Shown one piece after another: positions 24,968 through 27,929 of a stretch of 27,929 nucleotides of DNA. Numbering within the stretch: the stretch's first letter is position 1; each line of letters opens with the position of its first letter. A program made the position numbers and the translations under genes. The notes under the pieces are model-generated. The model was not told the origin of the DNA and ran no database searches. It saw nothing but the letters and a program-made list of their open reading frames with translations. This stretch comes from Armatimonadota bacterium. GTDB taxonomy: Bacteria > Armatimonadota > UBA5829. The stretch covers positions 1 through 27,929 of the forward strand of contig JAMCYN010000048.1 of the NCBI GenBank assembly GCA_023474015.1, in the 5' to 3' direction.

Positions 24968-25648
24968 ATGAAGCGCTCGGAAATCAACCAGGCCATCGAT
25001 TTTGCCGCGGATGTTCTCAAGCGGCACCAGTTTCACCTTCCGCCGTTTGCCCGGTGGTCGCCTGAGAAATGGCGCGAGGTCGGCTCACGTGGAGCCCGGA
25101 TTGCTGCCTGCGGACTCGGATGGGACGTCAGTGACTACGGAGCAGGGGATTTCGGCAGCTTCGGCACGGTCTTTTTTACTATTAGAAACGGCAGGCCCGG
25201 AGAGGCCGGCCTCGGGACTCCCTATGCCGAGAAGATCATGATCCTAAAACCGGGCCAACGGCTGCCGCTGCACTTCCATTGGTCGAAGACGGAAGACATC
25301 ATAAACCGCGGCGGTGGTATCCTGGTGATGGAGCTCTACAATGCCCATGAGGACGATAGCTTGGACACTTCATCTGACGTCAAATTCACATGCGACGGCA
25401 TCGAGAGAACCGTAGCGGCAGGAGGGACCTTTGAACTGATGCCGGGCGAGAGCATTACCCTTACCCCGCGTATGTATCATCGCTTCTGGGCGGGGAAGAA
25501 TGGCGGAGTTCTCATTTGTGGAGAAGTTTCCACGACAAATGACGATATCACAGACAACTGCTTTGCCGAGACTGTCAGTCGGTACACGACCATCGAAGAA
25601 GACGAGCCGGCACGGTATATGCTGGTAAATGAATTGGTGATCTCATGA
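24968..25648 (+). CDS. D-lyxose isomerase family cupin
   Basis: 226 residues; AGGAGG overlaps the upstream stop codon and is well placed before the ATG at 24968. The sequence carries the hallmarks of D-lyxose ketol-isomerase: MKRSEINQAI at the start, GLGWDVSDYG, YAEKIMILKPGQ, LHFHWSKTEDIINRGGG, and an EVSTTNDD / IEEDEPARYMLVNE ending. The metal ligands of the cupin barrel are His102, His104, Glu109 and His171. Characterised members interconvert D-lyxose and D-xylulose and also D-mannose and D-fructose. The length is close to the larger E. coli O157-type enzyme rather than the shorter Bacillus YdaE. It supplies a ketose for the transaldolase or dehydrogenases of the same operon. Confidence 0.93.
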   Translation: MKRSEINQAIDFAADVLKRHQFHLPPFARWSPEKWREVGSRGARIAACGLGWDVSDYGAGDFGSFGTVFFTIRNGRPGEAGLGTPYAEKIMILKPGQRLPLHFHWSKTEDIINRGGGILVMELYNAHEDDSLDTSSDVKFTCDGIERTVAAGGTFELMPGESITLTPRMYHRFWAGKNGGVLICGEVSTTNDDITDNCFAETVSRYTTIEEDEPARYMLVNELVIS

Positions 25649-26886
25649 GGTTAAGCGGGGAGTTCGGGATGTTATTATTTCTGGTGAGTGTCGTCGGTCT
25701 TGCGATGCTGTGTGTCGGTACGAGCGCCGATCAAGGAGTTCCCGCACACGACTACGGTAGCCCGGAGTTTCAAAAGCTCGCTGCGAGGTCGCTTGTAAGC
25801 TCTGGAGACGCTTCAAGGCTGCTGCATGTGATGGCGAAGGCAAAGCGTGGAGAGAAAATGGTGGTGGGTATGATCGGCGGGTCCATCACCGAGGGCGCCC
25901 TTGCGAGCGCGCCGGATAAGTGCTGGGCGGCACTGGTCGCACAGTGGTGGCGCGACACTTTCCCCAAGGCGAGAATCGAGTTCATAAACGCAGGTATCGG
26001 AGCTACGGGGTCAGATATCGGCGCGCATCGTGCATACAGACACCTCTTGAAGTATAATCCAGACTTCGTGGTCGCCGAATACGCGGTCAACGATGAGATA
26101 AACCCAGCCTGCGTGGAGACTCTGGAGGGGCTGGTCCGGCAGGTGCTGAAGATGCCCAATCAACCCGCGTTGATGCTGCTATTCACCATGAAAAGCAAGG
26201 GTGAGAGCGTGCAGGAACTGCACACTAAGATTGGTCTGCACTACGGCTTGCCGATGGTGAGTTTCCGCAATGCTATTCTTCCCGAGTTTCGCTCCGGCGC
26301 GATGAAGCCTGAGCAGCTCATCGCCGATGGGATTCACCCCAACGATCTCGGCCACTGGTATAACGCGGGTTTCGTCATTACGTTCCTCCAGCATGAACTG
26401 GACAGGCTTTCGCGCTGCTCCAAACTGCCCGCGATTTCGCCAGTGCCAAAGCCGCTGACCACCGACGCCTTCGAGCACACGGCCATGCTTGGGGCCGACG
26501 ACCTGACCCCGACAGTGAGCAAGGGCTGGAAGAAGTCCGATGCCACACGTTTCGAGACCAGGGCTTGGGAGAGCAGCGTTCCTGGCAGCACCATCAAGTT
26601 CGAGGTCGAATGCTCCACCGTCACGCTCGTCTACTACCGTATTCGGGGCTATATGGGGATCGCGGAAGCACGGGTGGACGACCGTGATCCCGTCAAACTC
26701 GACGGCTGGATGGAGCCGACCTGGGGAGGCTACTCGGCCGCGAGCATCCTGGCAAAAGACCTCCCGCACGGCAAGCACAAGATTCGCGTCACGGTGTCCG
26801 ACACAAAAGACGATCTCAGCACCGGTCACAAGTTCGTTTTGCAGTCCGTCATGCTCGCGGGCTGTCGTGCATCGGAGGATAGGTAG
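25645..26886 (+). CDS. Secreted SGNH/GDSL-type esterase with C-terminal beta-sandwich domain
   Basis: 413 residues; the ATG overlaps the previous stop (ATGA). A signal peptide (about residues 1-28) precedes an SGNH hydrolase domain. Block I is MIGGSITEG with nucleophile Ser80, block II INAGIGATGSD, block III EYAVNDE with Asn149, and block V IADGIHPND with Asp228 and His231. Residues about 270-410 form a separate beta-rich domain that may bind the substrate. Enzymes of this kind often deacetylate plant or microbial polysaccharides or sugars. Its export and operon place suggest removal of acyl groups before uptake through the GPH transporter. The exact ester is unknown. Confidence 0.9.
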   Translation: MRLSGEFGMLLFLVSVVGLAMLCVGTSADQGVPAHDYGSPEFQKLAARSLVSSGDASRLLHVMAKAKRGEKMVVGMIGGSITEGALASAPDKCWAALVAQWWRDTFPKARIEFINAGIGATGSDIGAHRAYRHLLKYNPDFVVAEYAVNDEINPACVETLEGLVRQVLKMPNQPALMLLFTMKSKGESVQELHTKIGLHYGLPMVSFRNAILPEFRSGAMKPEQLIADGIHPNDLGHWYNAGFVITFLQHELDRLSRCSKLPAISPVPKPLTTDAFEHTAMLGADDLTPTVSKGWKKSDATRFETRAWESSVPGSTIKFEVECSTVTLVYYRIRGYMGIAEARVDDRDPVKLDGWMEPTWGGYSAASILAKDLPHGKHKIRVTVSDTKDDLSTGHKFVLQSVMLAGCRASEDR

Positions 26887-26888
26887 GA

Positions 26889-27023
26889 ATGTCGAAACAG
26901 ATAATTGAGCTTTCGGGAAAGTGGCGGGCCAGTTTATGCTTCAAATCTATCCTCTCCGCTCCGGCCACTCGACGCTCTCCGACGCGACTGGCCTGGTGGA
27001 GTTCGTCTGTAAGCGTACAATAG
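26889..27023 (+). pseudogene. Stub of a truncated gene, possibly a GH2-type glycosidase
   Basis: An ATG two bases after the esterase stop, with GGAGG 10 bases upstream, opens a frame whose first 16 codons read MSKQIIELSGKWRASL. The segment ELSGKWR resembles the start of GH2-family glycosidases (usually followed by F-x-L-D-P). From about 26937 the frame turns into unrelated sequence and stops at 27023. It looks like the next operon gene cut off by an insertion or deletion at the mobile-element relic. Confidence 0.45.
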
Positions 27024-27180
27024 CGCCCACCTTTCCATCCTCTCGGGCATAAGCGATACTATCCAAAAAGGTAGATTTCGGAGGATGTGTGCCGATTTCA
27101 CGTAATCCGATCAGCCATTTCACTGTTATGCGATCAGTCATTTCAGTTTTAAGCGATCACGTGATCGGAGCAAAGCGACG
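26937..27180 (+). mobile_element. Probable relic of an IS21-like element end
   Basis: The segment begins where the coding frame breaks and includes an array of GATCA-containing 23-base repeats (27092-27177) of the type found inside the ends of IS21-family elements. In the minus direction GTGAAATGGCTGATCGG and GTGAAATCGG resemble such ends. No transposase or istB-like gene is present in the ~240 bases, so only a solo end or deletion derivative remains. The exact boundary and target duplication were not found. Confidence 0.4.
27092..27177 (+). repeat. Tandem 23-base repeats with GATCA boxes
   Basis: GATCA occurs at 27109, 27132 and 27155, exactly 23 bases apart. The first two units agree at most positions (GATCAgCCATTTCA… and GATCAgTCATTTCA…). 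A partial unit precedes them, and the third unit diverges into GATCACGTGATCGG, itself a palindrome. Confidence 0.75.
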
Positions 27181-27342
27181 CTGGCCGGATATATATTAGC
27201 TTAGTCGTTTACCTCGGTCAATGGCGACAGTTTTTTTCCTCATGGATTCCCCTGTGAGGGTGATCCGGTATCCGGCACAAGGAGTGTGAGCCGGAGCAGA
27301 CGCGCGGGCGATGGCTACCACAAGTATCCGTGGCCTATTCTG
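27181..27342 (+). other. Non-coding stretch between the relic and the next promoter
   Basis: No coding frame with a ribosome site was found. A T7 run (27231-27237) lacks a convincing stem in front of it. A 6-bp stem TCCGGC/GCCGGA (27271-27276 and 27290-27295) has a 13-base loop. The function is not apparent. Confidence 0.4.
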
Positions 27343-27371
27343 TTGACGTATTCCCCGCATAGGACTAGAAT
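27343..27371 (+). promoter_or_regulatory. Sigma70-type promoter for the TPR-protein gene
   Basis: TTGACG (27343-27348), a 17-base spacer and TAGAAT (27366-27371). Transcription from near 27378 leaves a 95-base leader to the GTG at 27473. Confidence 0.7.
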
Positions 27372-27472
27372 TCTACTGAACCATTTTTTATGGAATTACG
27401 TATTGAGTCTAGGAGGCTATCATACCAACCTCTAACCTCTAATCCTTAACTTCTATCTCGAGGAGTTCCGCT

Positions 27473-27929
27473 GTGTCAAAATACACACGATTTACCACTC
27501 TCATAATTGTCGCGGCCGTCGCACTGGGGCGTCCGGCGCTTGCGCAGACCGATCCCGGCGTTTTGTTCGGGGCCAAACCGAAGCCCCAAGCTCAGGCCGA
27601 TCCCAGGGCGCAGGCCCAGGCTCACTTCAAGAACGCCATCGAGGCTCAGAAAGCCGGCAAGATCGATAAGGCCATAAAGGAGTATCGAGCTCTTATCAAG
27701 ATCGCGCCTACATTTCCCGCGCCGTACTTCAACCTCGGCATGATATACATGCAGAAAAACCAGCCATCTAATGCCGAGGCCGCTTTGAAGCGCGGGATTG
27801 CGCTGGACCCGAAAAACGAGATGGCGACTGAGCAGTTGGTGCGCATTCTTGTGGTCGAGGGCAAGACCAAGGAAGCCCTGACATATTGCCGAAAACTGAT
27901 GAGCCAGAAGCCGAAAGAGCCTCGCTTCA
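27473..27929 (+). CDS. Secreted TPR-repeat protein, partial (3' end outside window)
   Basis: A GTG start at 27473, with GAGGAG 7 bases upstream, opens a frame of 152 codons to the window edge. Residues 1-25 are a signal peptide ending PALAQT. An Ala/Gln/Pro-rich linker follows (KPKPQAQADPRAQAQA). From about residue 50 at least two TPR units are visible: AHFKNAIEAQKAGKIDKAIK, then FPAPYFNLGMIYMQKNQPSNAE with the TPR pattern of Gly/Tyr and Pro at the helix ends (ALDPKN). A third helix pair starts at LVRILVVEGKTKEAL. TPR proteins mediate protein contacts; the partner is not visible here. Confidence 0.88.
   Translation, partial: MSKYTRFTTLIIVAAVALGRPALAQTDPGVLFGAKPKPQAQADPRAQAQAHFKNAIEAQKAGKIDKAIKEYRALIKIAPTFPAPYFNLGMIYMQKNQPSNAEAALKRGIALDPKNEMATEQLVRILVVEGKTKEALTYCRKLMSQKPKEPRF

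Noticed and set aside
26947..27141. A 64-codon minus-strand frame across the GATCA repeats
   Set aside because: It starts inside the repeat array, has no ribosome site and resembles no known protein.
27092..27177. CRISPR array
   Set aside because: Units are contiguous 23-base tandem repeats without spacers, and no cas genes are near.
27204..27237. Rho-independent terminator at the T7 run
   Set aside because: Only a 4-bp stem with mismatches can be drawn in front of the T-run.

Overview
The window reads as part of a chromosome from a free-living bacterium of the Armatimonadota type. This is inferred from a type IV-pilin-like protein whose N-terminus (…[15 protein letters not shown], then CLSNLKQ) is the form typical of that phylum. 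A PEP-CTERM sorting signal, the abundance of secreted LamG and carbohydrate-acting proteins, and a GC-rich base composition also fit. No rRNA, tRNA or CRISPR array was seen.

Layout. (1) 1-4267, minus strand: a uroporphyrinogen-decarboxylase-family protein followed by a very large secreted GH5-like glycosidase with LamG, Ig-like and OB-like modules, which runs off the left edge. (2) 4289-4418: two back-to-back sigma70-type promoters. (3) 4419-6357, plus strand: an ornithine cyclodeaminase/mu-crystallin family protein and a DeoR-type sugar regulator, each with its own promoter. (4) 6515-11117: a cell-surface cluster made of a PEP-CTERM protein, an amidohydrolase, a DUF1559-like prepilin and a secreted LamG protein. 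The first and last share a nearly identical 207-bp block. (5) 11240-15780: a sodium:solute symporter and a large secreted glycosidase-like protein with a duplicated N-terminal module. (6) 15953-26886: a long run of closely spaced genes behind one strong promoter. It starts with a broken chimera (5' part of a secreted PHP/DUF3604 gene joined to the 3' part of a sulfatase gene). It continues with a secreted beta-propeller/PHP protein, a GPH-family sugar symporter, a mannitol-1-phosphate-dehydrogenase-like enzyme, a TalC-type transaldolase, a zinc alcohol dehydrogenase, a D-lyxose-isomerase-type cupin and a secreted SGNH esterase. (7) 26889-27180: the first ~16 codons of a further gene (GH2-like start), cut off by a relic with IS21-like 23-bp terminal repeats. 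(8) 27343-27929: a promoter and a secreted TPR protein that runs off the right edge.

Functionally this looks like a glycan and sugar utilisation locus. Secreted hydrolases and esterases would release sugars, two cation symporters (SSS and GPH) would import them, and the 22084-25648 enzymes would isomerise, oxidise or reduce, and split the sugar. DeoR is the obvious candidate regulator. No sugar kinase or PTS component is present, so either the kinase lies elsewhere or the route needs none. The region also carries several scars of recombination: the chimeric pseudogene with an in-frame amber codon, the conserved duplicated block, and the operon tail truncated at a mobile-element end.
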